Source: Zeimonas sp964538505 | Lineage (GTDB): Bacteria; Pseudomonadota; Gammaproteobacteria; Burkholderiales; Burkholderiaceae_E | Direction of reading: 5' to 3' | NCBI GenBank assembly: GCA_964538505.1 | Contig: CAZIDY010000007.1 | Span: forward strand, 44,179-108,178 | DNA length: 64,000 nucleotides | Shown here: positions 41,887 through 51,963 of the stretch, one piece after another | Layout of the letters: each line of letters begins with the position of its first letter | How positions within the stretch are numbered: position 1 is the stretch's first letter | The notes under the pieces: generated by a model | Seen by the model: only the letters and a program-made list of their open reading frames with translations | What the model was told of the DNA's origin: nothing | The model's database searches: none | Program-made: the position numbers and the translations under genes

Positions 41887-42509
41887 GTGGTTCCCGCACT
41901 CTCCTCTGCGCGTTTCGAGACCACCGTCGCCCGGCTCTCCCAACTGCCCGAAGCCCGGCTGCCCGAAGTCGCCTTCGTCGGCCGTTCGAACGCGGGCAAG
42001 TCGTCGGCGATCAACGTGCTGTGCGGTCAGCGCCGCCTGGCTTTCGCGAGCAAGACGCCCGGACGCACGCAGGCGCTGAACTACTTCGCACTCGGCCCGC
42101 CGAAAGCGGCTCCGCTCGCCTGGCTCGTCGACACGCCGGGCTACGGCTACGCCAGCGCCCCGCTCGAGGTCAAGCGCGAATGGGACCAGCTCGCCGGTCG
42201 CTATCTCGCGCAGCGCAGCACGCTCGCCGGCGTCGTGCTGGTGCTCGACGTGCGCCGCGGCCTCACCGCACTCGATCGCTCGCTGCTCGACTGGGTCGCG
42301 CCACAGGTGCCGATCCTCGTGCTCGCGAGCAAGGTCGACAAGTTCGGCAACGCGCAGCGCGGATCCGCGATGCGCGAACTGCGGACAGAGCTCGACGAAG
42401 CGGAGCTTTCGAACCCGCTCGCTCTGCTATCGTTTTCCTCGACCCGCCGCATCGGCGTCGACGAAGCACGCGAAACGATCGTCGGCTGGCTGCAGCATGG
42501 AGAGGCATC

Positions 42510-42513
<4 letters not shown>
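41887..42513 (+). CDS. engB: Ribosome biogenesis GTPase EngB/YihA
   Basis: A 208-residue small GTPase needed for large-subunit assembly. G1 'GRSNAGKS' (32-39), G2 around 'KTPGRTQ', G3 'DTPGYG' and G4-like 'ASKVDK' are intact. The start is a GTG at 41887; no in-frame ATG gives the family N-terminus. Its stop overlaps the hemB start as ATGA. Confidence 0.93.
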
Positions 42514-43526
<1,013 letters not shown>

Positions 43527-43542
43527 CGATCGTCCGCGCACG

Positions 43543-44625
43543 ATGGACCTGCTCGTCGTCGCCCCGGAAGGCGTCTCGGTCGTCGAATCGCTCGACGCCA
43601 TCCCCGACGGCGCCTTCGTCTGGATCGACTGCGTATACGCCGACGGCCCGGTGTGGACCGCGCCGGTACAGCGGCTCACGTCGATCCACGTGCACGACGA
43701 GCACCTGCGCGACGCAGAGAACGTCCAGCACCCGTCGTTCTTCGATTCCACCGACGACTACGAGATGATCGTCTTCCGCGGCCTCGCGATGCGCGTCGAC
43801 GCACTGGACGCCGACGATGTCATCCGCGTGAAGACGCGGCCGATCGTCTTCTTCGTGTTCCCGCGCGCGCTCGTCACCGTGCGTGCGCCCGACAGCCGGC
43901 TGGTCGGAAGCCTGCGCACGCGCCTGATGTCGGCCGCGGGTCGCGCCCGGCTGCCCGCGCAGCCCGAAGAGCTGATGCTGCGCATCCTGAACGCGATGGT
44001 CGACCGCTACCTCGAGCTTCGGCAGCCGCTCGCCGCGCAGTTCGACGCCTGGCAGCGCCAGCTGCTCGACACGCGCCGGCGCTTCAACGACTGGTATTCA
44101 CTGCTGGAAGCGCGACGCGAGGCGCACCGGCTCGAGGAGTTGTGCGAGGAGCAGCTCGACGCGCTGCAGGAATGGCGCGACGAGCGCCTCGAACGCAGCG
44201 ACGGCGCGGGCCTGAGCGATGCGCTGCTCGTGCGCACGAGCGATGTCGTCGAGCACGTCCATCGCGTGCGCAGCCACGCGCAGCGCCTCGAGACCTCGCT
44301 CGAAAACGCCGTGCAACTGCACTTCTCGGCCACCGCATACCGAACCAACGAGATCGTGCGCGCGCTCACCGCGATCACGGCCGTGTTCATGCCACTGACG
44401 CTGATCACCGGCATCTTCGGGATGAACTTCGAGCACATCCCGTGGTTGCATTCGCCAGCCGGCTTCTGGTGGACGATCGCCGCGATGTTCCTGCTCGGCG
44501 TACTGATGCTGCTGTTCCTGCGTGCCCGCGAGGTGCTGTCGGCCTCGGAGCTGTTCGGCGGCCGCTCGGCGCGTCGGCGTCGCCGACGGCGCAACGCGCA
44601 GGCGGTGTCGGCCGGTTCCGGATAG
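43543..44625 (+). CDS. CorA-family divalent cation transporter
   Basis: A 360-residue membrane protein. A long cytoplasmic domain (about 1-290) with a coiled helix leads to two C-terminal membrane helices. The family signature 'GMNF' follows the first helix ('FMPLTLITGIFGMNFEHIP'). A poly-Arg stretch lies near the C-terminus. CorA and ZntB cannot be told apart here, so the ion (Mg, Co, Ni or Zn) is open. It follows hemB after 16 bases. Confidence 0.88.
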   Translation: MDLLVVAPEGVSVVESLDAIPDGAFVWIDCVYADGPVWTAPVQRLTSIHVHDEHLRDAENVQHPSFFDSTDDYEMIVFRGLAMRVDALDADDVIRVKTRPIVFFVFPRALVTVRAPDSRLVGSLRTRLMSAAGRARLPAQPEELMLRILNAMVDRYLELRQPLAAQFDAWQRQLLDTRRRFNDWYSLLEARREAHRLEELCEEQLDALQEWRDERLERSDGAGLSDALLVRTSDVVEHVHRVRSHAQRLETSLENAVQLHFSATAYRTNEIVRALTAITAVFMPLTLITGIFGMNFEHIPWLHSPAGFWWTIAAMFLLGVLMLLFLRAREVLSASELFGGRSARRRRRRRNAQAVSAGSG

Positions 44626-44645
44626 CGTCGCCGCGGCTCAGGCGG

Positions 44646-44984
44646 TCAACCTTCCGGCCGCGTCTCGTCGACCGCCCACTGCGCGTACGGCGGCCAGACC
44701 GCTTCGGGTGCAAGCGTGACGATCTCGGGCACGTCGTACGGATGCAGCGCGGCGAGCCGCTGCACGCAGTCGTCGTGGCGCGCGCGCGTCGTCTTCACCA
44801 GCAACGTGATCTCGTCGGCGGTCTCGATCGCGCCCTGCCATCGATAGACCGATCGGCAGCGGCCGAGCAGGTTCACACAGGCCGCGAGCCGCTCTTCGAC
44901 GAGCGTGCGTGCGATCGTCGAAGCAACACCTTCGTCGGGAACGTTCGAGACGACGAGTCGGAGGTCGGATTCTCCAGGTTGCAT
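44646..44984 (-). CDS. cutA: Divalent-cation tolerance protein
   Basis: A 112-residue trimeric CutA1 protein. 'LVVSNVPDEGVASTIARTLV', 'LAACVNLL' and the C-terminal 'HPYDVPEIVTLAP' are family hallmarks; the 'W-GAIE' segment is also present. I chose the ATG at 44984, six bases after GAGGTGA and just beyond the permease stop; five more in-frame codons exist upstream. Last gene of the ABC-cutA unit. Confidence 0.9.
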   Translation of the reverse strand: MQPGESDLRLVVSNVPDEGVASTIARTLVEERLAACVNLLGRCRSVYRWQGAIETADEITLLVKTTRARHDDCVQRLAALHPYDVPEIVTLAPEAVWPPYAQWAVDETRPEG

Positions 44985-44988
44985 CGAT

Positions 44989-45768
44989 TCACCTCGCATA
45001 GCGCCGGCGCGTGAGCACCATCGCAGCGTACAGCGCGGCCGCTGTATAACCGAGCAGCGTCAGCAGCGGAACGAGGGGGTCGCTCGGCAGACTGCCGAGC
45101 ACGAGCGGACGCACGAGCTCGACCGCCGGCGCGAGCGGCAACAGGCGCGCGAGGCCGGCCAGCCAGTCGGGCAGCTGGTCCATCGGAAAGTAGACGCCCG
45201 AGATGAAGGTCAGCGGCGTGATGAACAGCGTGAAGTAAAAGGTGAAGAAGTCGTAGCCGCGCGCCAGCGCATTCACGCACAGTCCGATCGCGCTGAAGCA
45301 CAGCCCGGTGAGCGCGACGACGAACAAGGCCAATGGCAGCGTCGGCGCGCGCGAGATGTCGAGTACCCAGATGACCACGAAGATCGCGAAACCGGACAGC
45401 ACCGCCTTCGCACCCGCCCACATCCACTCGGCGATCACGATGTCGTCGAGCTCGAGCGGCGCATTCATCAGCGACTCCCAGGTGCGCTGCACGTGCATGC
45501 GCGAGAACGCCGAGTACAGCGACTCGAAGCTCGCCGCCATCATCGTGCTCATGCACATCGACCCGGCCGCGAGAAAGACGATGTACGGCACCCCCTCGAC
45601 GCGCTCGAGGAGGCTGCCCAGCCCGTAGCCGAACGCCACGAGGATGATCAGCGGATCGGCGATGTTGCCGATGATGCTGGCGAACGCGAGCTTGCGCCAG
45701 ACGAGCAGGTTGCGCCGGAAGACCGGCACGAAGCGCAGCGAGAAGCGCGGCAGGGCGTAGGTGCTCAT
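44989..45768 (-). CDS. ABC-2 type exporter permease (NodJ-like)
   Basis: A 259-residue permease with about six membrane helices and the ABC-2 wording 'GVYFPMDQLPDWL' near the C-terminus. It resembles the NodJ/DrrB group that exports small hydrophobic or lipo-oligosaccharide compounds; the substrate is unknown. The partner ATPase lies upstream on the same strand, separated by 361 bases holding a repeat element. A longer frame upstream is only repeat sequence. Confidence 0.9.
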   Translation of the reverse strand: MSTYALPRFSLRFVPVFRRNLLVWRKLAFASIIGNIADPLIILVAFGYGLGSLLERVEGVPYIVFLAAGSMCMSTMMAASFESLYSAFSRMHVQRTWESLMNAPLELDDIVIAEWMWAGAKAVLSGFAIFVVIWVLDISRAPTLPLALFVVALTGLCFSAIGLCVNALARGYDFFTFYFTLFITPLTFISGVYFPMDQLPDWLAGLARLLPLAPAVELVRPLVLGSLPSDPLVPLLTLLGYTAAALYAAMVLTRRRYAR

Positions 45769-46129
45769 CGTGCGTCGTTCCGGAGCGTGCAAAGGCGCAG
45801 GCCGGCTGCCGCGGGCGCGCGCGCGCGCATCGACATGTGTGCAAACGCTCGCATGCGTGCCTGGTACACCACGAACGTTACTCGAGCGGCAGGCCGCAGC
45901 GGGTTGGCGGCCGCCTGTCTGAGCGCAGCGCGCGTAGCGCGCGAAGCGAGTTCGGCCGCACGACCCCGAGGCGAGCAGCGAGGGAAGTCGGTGCGAAGCA
46001 CCGACCGCCGCAGCGGGAGCCCCGCGTGCGCAGCCTTTGCGACGCGCGCGGCGCTCACCGCTGCGCCCGCCAACCCGCTGCGGCCTGCCGCGAACGCTCC
46101 GGCCGGGAAACGGATACGGTGCTGCCACG
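45769..46129. repeat. ABC spacer with 106-nt dispersed repeat (copy 2) in a 25-bp inverted repeat
   Basis: No gene lies here. Bases 45916-46021 match copy 1 (39649-39754) with two differences. Outer arms 45886-45910 and 46067-46091 form an exact 25-base inverted repeat, whose sequence is unrelated to the 40-base arms of copy 1. As there, it separates the first and second genes of a two-gene operon on the minus strand. Confidence 0.85.
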
Positions 46130-47056
46130 TCAATCACGCAGGTCGCGCCCCGTGAGCTTCAGGAACACGTCCTCGAGGTTCGCCGGCCTTTGCAGCGTAT
46201 GCAAGGGCGGCATCGCGGCGGCCGCGTCGACGCAGGCCTGCCGCGCACTGTCGACGTCGCGGCAATAGAGGAACGCCGTCTCGCCGACGAGCTCGACGCG
46301 CTCGGCAAAGCGCGGCGCCGATTCGCGCGCCCACTGCGCAACGCCATCGCCGGTGACCTCGATCACCTGCGGCTCGATGCGCTCGCGGATCAGCGCGCGC
46401 GGCGAGTCGAGCGCGATCAGCCGGCCATGGTCGATGATCGCGATCCGGTGGCAGAGGCGCTCGGCCTCCTCCATGAAATGCGTCGTCAGCACGATCGTCT
46501 TGCCGCGCGCGGTCAGCTGCTTGAGACGCTCCCACATCAGGTGGCGCGCCTGCGGATCGAGCCCCGTCGTCGGCTCGTCGAGGAACAGCACTTCCGGATC
46601 GGCGACGAGCGAACGCGCCAGCGTAAGACGCCGGCGCATGCCGCCGGAAAGCTCGTCGATGCGCGCATCGCGCTTGTGCGCGAGCCCGGCGAAATCGAGC
46701 AGCTGGTCGAGGCGTTGCGCGACCGCCGAACGCGACAGGCCGAAGTAGCGTCCAAAGACGAGCAGGTTCTCGGCCGCCGTGAAATCGGGGTCGAGCGAAT
46801 CGCTCTGCGGGACTACACCGACGCGCGAGCGCGCCTCGCGTGCACGTGCGGGGATCGGCAGGCCGAGCAGCTCGATCGAGCCGGCGGAGGGCTCGACGAG
46901 GCCGAGCACCGCCTTCAGCGTCGTGCTCTTGCCGGCGCCGTTCGGCCCCAGGAGGCCAAAACACTCCCCGGCACGAACCGAGAAATCGAGCCCGGTGATC
47001 GCCTCGAAGCTGCCGAAGCGCTTGCGCAGCCCGCGGACGGTGAGGACGTCGGCCAC
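46130..47056 (-). CDS. ABC transporter ATPase (NodI-like)
   Basis: A 308-residue ABC ATPase. Walker A 'GPNGAGKST' (37-45), signature 'LSGGMRRRL', Walker B 'VLFLDEPTTGLDP' and the switch 'TTHFMEEAE' are intact. A 75-residue C-terminal regulatory part follows. The start is a GTG at 47056. It powers the permease downstream (44989-45768). It begins about 30 bases after rplQ and may receive read-through from the ribosomal operon. Confidence 0.92.
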   Translation of the reverse strand: MADVLTVRGLRKRFGSFEAITGLDFSVRAGECFGLLGPNGAGKSTTLKAVLGLVEPSAGSIELLGLPIPARAREARSRVGVVPQSDSLDPDFTAAENLLVFGRYFGLSRSAVAQRLDQLLDFAGLAHKRDARIDELSGGMRRRLTLARSLVADPEVLFLDEPTTGLDPQARHLMWERLKQLTARGKTIVLTTHFMEEAERLCHRIAIIDHGRLIALDSPRALIRERIEPQVIEVTGDGVAQWARESAPRFAERVELVGETAFLYCRDVDSARQACVDAAAAMPPLHTLQRPANLEDVFLKLTGRDLRD

Positions 47057-47087
47057 GGCGCGGGAAGCTGCGCCGGAAGCAGCCGAC

Positions 47088-47486
47088 TCAGCTCGCGCTC
47101 GAATCGCCTTCGTCGGCCTCGACCGGTTCCGGACGGTCGACCAGCTCGATCAACGCCATCGGCGCGGCGTCGCCCTCGCGGAAGCCGAACTTCAGGATGC
47201 GCAGGTAGCCGCCGTTGCGCGTGGCGTAGCGCGGCCCCAGCTCGTCGAAGAGCTTGACGACCATCTCGCGGTCGCGCAGCCGGTCGAAAGCCAGCCGGCG
47301 GTTCGACAGCGACGGCTTCTTGCCGAGCGTGATGATCGGCTCGACGACGCGACGCAGCTCCTTCGCCTTCGGCAGCGTGGTCTTGATCAGCTCGTGGCGC
47401 AGCAGCGAGTTGCACATGTTGCGCAGCATCGCCTCGCGATGGCTGCTCGTGCGATTCAGTTTTCGGAGTCCATGACCGTGACGCAT
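47088..47486 (-). CDS. rplQ: 50S ribosomal protein L17
   Basis: A 132-residue protein with the universal N-terminus 'MRHGHGLRKLNRTSSHR' and 'NGGYLRILK' near the C-terminus. It lies near the exit-tunnel side of the large subunit. Last gene of the alpha operon (rpsM-rpsK-rpsD-rpoA-rplQ), 30 bases after rpoA. The acidic tail is slightly extended. Confidence 0.97.
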   Translation of the reverse strand: MRHGHGLRKLNRTSSHREAMLRNMCNSLLRHELIKTTLPKAKELRRVVEPIITLGKKPSLSNRRLAFDRLRDREMVVKLFDELGPRYATRNGGYLRILKFGFREGDAAPMALIELVDRPEPVEADEGDSSAS

Positions 47487-47516
47487 GACGGTTCCTCGCG
47501 TTCTCGGCTTTGTTCT

Positions 47517-48515
47517 TCAGGGGCGCTCGAGCCCGACCGGCGGCCAGTTCTCGAGCTTCATGCCGAGCGTCAGCCCACGCGACGCCAGCACTTCCTTGAT
47601 CTCGTTGAGCGACTTGCGGCCCAGGTTCGGCGTCTTCAGCAGCTCGTTCTCGGTGCGCTGGATCAGGTCGCCGATGTAGTAGATGTTCTCGGCCTTCAGG
47701 CAGTTGGCCGAGCGCACCGTGAGCTCGAGGTCGTCGACCGGACGCAGCAGCAGCGGATCGATCTGCGGACCGCGCACGCCGCCGCCGACGCCCGGCGTCA
47801 ACGTCACATCGACCGGCTCGGCGCCGCCTTCAAGCGCCGCGAAGACCGACAGCTGCTCGACGAGGATGCGCGCCGACTGGCGAACCGCCTCTTCGGGCGC
47901 GATGACGCCGTTGGTCTCGACGTCGACGACGAGCCGGTCGAGGTCGGTGCGCTGCTCGACGCGCGCGCTTTCGACCTGGTAGCTCACACGGCGCACCGGC
48001 GAGAACGACGCGTCGAGAACGATCTTGCCGATCGTCTTCGTCTCGGCCGGGCTGCGCAGGTTGCCGGGCAGGTAGCCGCGGCCGCGCTCGACCTTGATCG
48101 ACATGTCGAGCTTGCCGCCGTCGGTGAGCGTGGCGACCACGTGCTCGGGGTTGATGACCTCGACGTCGTGCGGCACGTCGATGTCGCCGGCGGTGACCGG
48201 CCCGGGCGAGTCCTTGCGCAGCGTGAGGAAGACCTCGTCGCGGTTGTGCAGCCGGAAGGTGACGCCCTTCAGGTTCAGCAGCAGGTCGACGACATCTTCG
48301 CGCACGCCGTCGATCGTCGAGTACTCGTGCACGACCCCCGAGATCTGCACCTCGGTGGGCGCGTAGCCGACCATCGAGGACAGCAGCACGCGGCGAAGCG
48401 CATTGCCCAGCGTGTGTCCGTAGCCGCGTTCGAACGGCTCCATCACGACGCGGGCATGCGATGCACCGAGCTGCTCGACCTCGACGATGCGCGGCTTCAG
48501 CATGGCAGTCTGCAT
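47517..48515 (-). CDS. rpoA: RNA polymerase alpha subunit
   Basis: A 332-residue subunit. The N-terminal domain (to about 235) nucleates polymerase assembly ('GYGHTLGNALRRVLLSS'); a linker and C-terminal domain ('NELLKTPNLGRKSLNEIKE') bind UP elements and activators. Normal length. Sits between rpsD and rplQ as in other bacteria. Confidence 0.97.
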   Translation of the reverse strand: MQTAMLKPRIVEVEQLGASHARVVMEPFERGYGHTLGNALRRVLLSSMVGYAPTEVQISGVVHEYSTIDGVREDVVDLLLNLKGVTFRLHNRDEVFLTLRKDSPGPVTAGDIDVPHDVEVINPEHVVATLTDGGKLDMSIKVERGRGYLPGNLRSPAETKTIGKIVLDASFSPVRRVSYQVESARVEQRTDLDRLVVDVETNGVIAPEEAVRQSARILVEQLSVFAALEGGAEPVDVTLTPGVGGGVRGPQIDPLLLRPVDDLELTVRSANCLKAENIYYIGDLIQRTENELLKTPNLGRKSLNEIKEVLASRGLTLGMKLENWPPVGLERP

Positions 48516-48529
48516 AGGGTTCCTCTTGA

Positions 48530-49153
48530 TTAGCGCGAGTACAACTCGACGATCAGGCTTTCATTGATGTCTCCGGCCAGGTCGCCGCGGTCGGGCATCT
48601 GCTTGAACACCCCTTCCATCTTGTTCTTGTCGACCGAGACCCAGCCGGGGAAGCCGGTCTGCTCCGCGAGGTTCAGCGCGTCCTGCACGCGAGCCTGCTT
48701 GCGGGCCCTCTCGACGACGGCAACGATGTCGTTGGGCTTGACCAGCAGCGATGGGATGTTCACCGGCTGGCCGTTGACCAGCACCGCACGATGGCCGACG
48801 AGCTGGCGCGCCTCGGCCCGCGTCGAGCCGAAGCCCATCCGGTAGACGACGTTGTCGAGGCGCGATTCGAGCAGCTGCAGCAGGTTCTCGCCGGTGTTGC
48901 CCCGGCGGCGCTCGGCCTCCTCGAAATAGCGGCGGAACTGCCGCTCGAGAATGCCGTACATGCGCTTGACCTTCTGCTTCTCGCGCAGCTGCAGCCCGTA
49001 GTCGGACGGACGTGCGCCCGACGTGCGGCCGTGCTGGCCGGGCTTGCTGTCGAGCTTGCACTTCGAATCGAGCCCGCGGCGCGCGCTCTTCAGGAAGAGA
49101 TCGGTGCCTTCGCGACGGGAAAGCTTGGCTTTCGGTCCGGTATAGCGTGCCAC
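48530..49153 (-). CDS. rpsD: 30S ribosomal protein S4
   Basis: A 207-residue 16S rRNA-binding assembly initiator with S4 RNA-binding domain 'SRLDNVVYRMGFGSTRAEAR'. In E. coli it also represses the alpha operon. No N-terminal zinc cysteines, so the zinc-free form. A 204-base spacer with a G/C-run hairpin separates it from rpsK, unusual within this operon. Confidence 0.97.
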   Translation of the reverse strand: MARYTGPKAKLSRREGTDLFLKSARRGLDSKCKLDSKPGQHGRTSGARPSDYGLQLREKQKVKRMYGILERQFRRYFEEAERRRGNTGENLLQLLESRLDNVVYRMGFGSTRAEARQLVGHRAVLVNGQPVNIPSLLVKPNDIVAVVERARKQARVQDALNLAEQTGFPGWVSVDKNKMEGVFKQMPDRGDLAGDINESLIVELYSR

Positions 49154-49252
49154 TTGAAAAATCCTCTCTATGCGCGAATCGCTTCGCGGTGAGTCCGTCT
49201 TTGGGACCTGGCCCTCGAGGGGCCTAGCAGGTGACGGACGTGGCTGGTTGCA

Positions 49253-49350
49253 GGGAAGGGGGAAGGGGGAAGGGAGCAGGGGAAAACCAAGGCGCGCGTC
49301 TGTTGCCGCCGGGGGCCTTTCCCCTTCCCCCTTCTCCCTTCCCTCTTCTC
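49253..49350. repeat. G-run/C-run hairpin in the rpsK-rpsD spacer
   Basis: The plus strand carries four G runs with AA loops (49253-49274), then a G+C-rich loop, then four C runs (49321-49343). The two halves are imperfect reverse complements, so they can pair; each can also fit the G-quadruplex pattern, on opposite strands. It could pause transcription or act as an RNA processing site between rpsK and rpsD; function unknown. Confidence 0.6.
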
Positions 49351-49357
49351 CTCTTGA

Positions 49358-49774
49358 TCAAATACGTCGCTTCTTGGGCGGCCTACACCCGTTATGCGGG
49401 ATCGGCGTGACGTCCTGGATCTGCAGGATCTTGATGCCGAGGGCGTTCAGCGCGCGCACCGACGATTCGCGGCCGGGGCCGGGGCCGCGGATCAGCACCT
49501 CGAGGTTGCGGATGCCGCATTCCTGCGCGGCGCGGCCTGCCGCCTCGGCGGCGACCTGCGCGGCGAACGGCGTCGACTTGCGCGAGCCCTTGAAGCCCGC
49601 GCCGCCCGAGGATGCCCACGACAGCGTGTTGCCCTGCCGGTCGGTGATCGTGATGATCGTGTTGTTGAACGACGCATGCACGTGCGCGATCCCGTCGGAG
49701 ACGTTCTTGCGCGCCTTCTTGCGTGCCCGCGACGCAGCGGCCTGCTGCGCGGCCGATTGTGACCTGGTTGCCAT
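49358..49774 (-). CDS. rpsK: 30S ribosomal protein S11
   Basis: A 138-residue platform protein that contacts mRNA near the Shine-Dalgarno helix. Markers are 'HASFNNTIITITDRQGN' and the C-terminal 'DVTPIPHNGCRPPKKRR'. Twelve bases after rpsM. Confidence 0.97.
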   Translation of the reverse strand: MATRSQSAAQQAAASRARKKARKNVSDGIAHVHASFNNTIITITDRQGNTLSWASSGGAGFKGSRKSTPFAAQVAAEAAGRAAQECGIRNLEVLIRGPGPGRESSVRALNALGIKILQIQDVTPIPHNGCRPPKKRRI

Positions 49775-49786
49775 CGACGAACCCCT

Positions 49787-50152
49787 TTATTTCTTCAGCG
49801 CGACGCCGGCACGGCGCGGACCCTTGCGCGTGCGCGCGTTCGTGCGCGTGCGTTGGCCGCGAACCGGCAGGCCGCGGCGATGCCGGTTGCCGCGATACGA
49901 GCCGAGGTCCATCAGCCGCTTGATCGACATCGAGACCTCGCGACGCAGGTCGCCCTCGATGATGAAGCGTCCGATCTGGTCGCGCAGCCGCTCGAGCTCG
50001 GCGTCGTTCAGGTCCTTGACCTTCTTGTCGAACGGAACGTTCGCCGCCTCGCAGATCACGCGCGCGCGCGAACGGCCGATGCCGTAGATCGCGGTCAGCC
50101 CGATCTCGGTGTGCTGGCGATCGGGGATGTTGATGCCGGCAATGCGTGCCAT
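49787..50152 (-). CDS. rpsM: 30S ribosomal protein S13
   Basis: A 121-residue head protein that touches the P-site tRNA and 50S bridge B1. Markers are 'RIAGINIPDRQHTEIGLTAI' at the start and 'GLPVRGQRTRTNARTRKG' at the end. First gene of the classical alpha operon, 13 bases after rpmJ. Confidence 0.97.
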   Translation of the reverse strand: MARIAGINIPDRQHTEIGLTAIYGIGRSRARVICEAANVPFDKKVKDLNDAELERLRDQIGRFIIEGDLRREVSMSIKRLMDLGSYRGNRHRRGLPVRGQRTRTNARTRKGPRRAGVALKK

Positions 50153-50165
50153 CGCTCTTCCTCTC

Positions 50166-50279
50166 TCAGCCCTGACGCTGCTTATGCCGCGGGTCGGTGC
50201 AGATCACGCGCACGACGCCGTGGCGCTTGACGATCTTGCAGTTGCGGCAGATTTTCTTGACGGATGCCATCACTTTCAT
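50166..50279 (-). CDS. rpmJ: 50S ribosomal protein L36
   Basis: A 37-residue protein too short for most gene lists. Reading from ATG 50279 gives a start 'MKVMASVKKICRNC' and an end 'VICTDPRHKQRQG'. The CxxC, Cys and His ligands are complete, so this is the zinc-binding form. A second in-frame ATG at 50270 would give 34 residues; the 37-residue form matches betaproteobacteria. It lies between infA and rpsM. Confidence 0.93.
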   Translation of the reverse strand: MKVMASVKKICRNCKIVKRHGVVRVICTDPRHKQRQG

Positions 50280-50295
50280 CGCTCACCTCGCTGTC

Positions 50296-50514
50296 TCATC
50301 TCGCACGGAAGACGATCCGCGCCCTCGACAGGTCGTACGGCGTGAGTTCCACCGTAACCTTGTCGCCCGGCAGGATGCGGATGTAGTGCATGCGCATCTT
50401 TCCGGAAATGTATCCAAGCACCATGTGTCCGTTCTCGAGCCGGATCCGAAACGTCGTATTGGGCAGGTTCTCTACGACCTCGCCCTGCATCTGGATGACG
50501 TCTTCCTTGCTCAT
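50296..50514 (-). CDS. infA: Translation initiation factor IF-1
   Basis: A 72-residue S1/OB-fold factor that binds the A site during initiation. 'MSKEDVIQMQGEV' at the start and 'GKMRMHYIRILPGDKV' in the RNA-binding face are typical. I chose the ATG at 50514, giving the standard length; five extra codons upstream are open. It lies between secY and rpmJ, the betaproteobacterial order. Confidence 0.96.
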   Translation of the reverse strand: MSKEDVIQMQGEVVENLPNTTFRIRLENGHMVLGYISGKMRMHYIRILPGDKVTVELTPYDLSRARIVFRAR

Positions 50515-50576
50515 CGATCCGCGCCGCACCGCGCCTCGTCGTTCGAACCTTCCTCAATGGCTCGACGCGCGCGGCG

Positions 50577-51905
50577 CTAGACACCGACACGCTTCGCACC
50601 CGACTTCTTCAGCAGACTCTCGTACTGATGCGACATCACGTACGCCTGCACCTGCGACATGAAATCCATCGTGACGACCACGATGATGAGCAGCGACGTA
50701 CCGCCGAAATAGAACGGGACGTTCCATTCCAGAATGAGAAATTCGGGCAGCAGACACACCGCGGTGACGTAGATCGCCCCCGCCAGCGTGAGCCGCATCA
50801 GGATCCGGTCGATGTAGCGCGAGGTCTGCTCGCCGGGCCGGATGCCGGGCACGAAGGCCCCGCTCTTCTTCAGGTTGTCGGCGGTTTCGCGGCTGTTGAA
50901 CACGAGCGCCGTGTAGAAGAAGCAGAAGAAGATGATCGCGAGCGCGTACAGCAGGATGTAGACGGGCTGGCCCGGCGAAAGCGTGGACGCGATGTCGCGC
51001 ATCCACCGGACCGCGATGTTCGACGGATCGCCCGACGTGAACCACTGCGCGATCGTCGCCGGGAACAGGATGATCGACGACGCGAAGATCGGCGGGATCA
51101 CGCCCGACATGTTCAGCTTCAGCGGCAGATGCGAGCTCTGCCCGCCGTAGACGCGGTTGCCCACCTGGCGCTTGGCGTAGTTCACCGTGATCTTGCGCTG
51201 GCCGCGCTCGACGAACACGCAGAAGGCGGTGACGACGACGACGAGCAGCACGATGATCAGCGCAACGAAGGCGCTCATCGCACCGGTGCGGATCAGCTCG
51301 CCCATGCCGCCGATCGCACTCGGCAGCCCGGCGACGATCCCGGCGAAAATGATGATCGAGATCCCGTTGCCCAGGCCGCGCTCGGTGATCTGCTCGCCGA
51401 GCCACATCAGGAACATCGTGCCGGTGACGAGCGATACCACGGCCGTGAAGCGGAACGCGGGACCCGGATCGATGACCAGCCCCGGCTGCGCCTCGATCGC
51501 GATCGCGATGCCGATCGCCTGGAACGTGGCCAGCCCCAGCGTGAACCAGCGCGTGTACTTGGTGATTTCGCGCCGACCCGCCTCGCCTTCCTTTTTCTTC
51601 GCCTCGAGCGTGGGCACGACGACGGCGAGCAGCTGCATGATGATCGACGCCGAGATGTACGGCATGATCCCCAGCGCGAATACGGTGAAGCGCGACAGCG
51701 CTCCGCCGGAGAACAGGTTGAACATCCCGAGGATGCCGCCCTGCTGGCCCTGGAAAAGCTGCGCAAGCTGGTCGGGGTTGATACCGGGCACCGGAATGTG
51801 CGCGCCGACGCGGTAGACGACGAGCGCGAGCAGCAGGAACCACAACCTGCGCTTCAGGTCGCCGAACTTCCCCGACTTCACCAGCGTTGCGGGATTCGTT
51901 GCCAC
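50577..51905 (-). CDS. secY: Protein translocase channel subunit SecY
   Basis: A 442-residue inner-membrane channel with ten expected helices. The first helix follows 'GDLKRRLWFLLLALVVYRVG'; the plug region and 'GMFNLFSGGALSRFTVFALGIMP' are typical, as is 'PGIRPGEQTSRYI' before helix 8. Last large gene of the spc operon, 58 bases after rplO. Confidence 0.97.
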   Translation of the reverse strand: MATNPATLVKSGKFGDLKRRLWFLLLALVVYRVGAHIPVPGINPDQLAQLFQGQQGGILGMFNLFSGGALSRFTVFALGIMPYISASIIMQLLAVVVPTLEAKKKEGEAGRREITKYTRWFTLGLATFQAIGIAIAIEAQPGLVIDPGPAFRFTAVVSLVTGTMFLMWLGEQITERGLGNGISIIIFAGIVAGLPSAIGGMGELIRTGAMSAFVALIIVLLVVVVTAFCVFVERGQRKITVNYAKRQVGNRVYGGQSSHLPLKLNMSGVIPPIFASSIILFPATIAQWFTSGDPSNIAVRWMRDIASTLSPGQPVYILLYALAIIFFCFFYTALVFNSRETADNLKKSGAFVPGIRPGEQTSRYIDRILMRLTLAGAIYVTAVCLLPEFLILEWNVPFYFGGTSLLIIVVVTMDFMSQVQAYVMSHQYESLLKKSGAKRVGV

Positions 51906-51963
51906 GTGCCTTGCCTGGACCCTTCTCTATTACCTGCTTCGATGCCTGCGTACCGTAGGTGCG

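Noticed and set aside
45769..46137. N-terminal extension of the ABC permease, with repeat-derived peptide
   Set aside because: The frame simply reads through the 106-nt repeat; the permease family starts at 45768.
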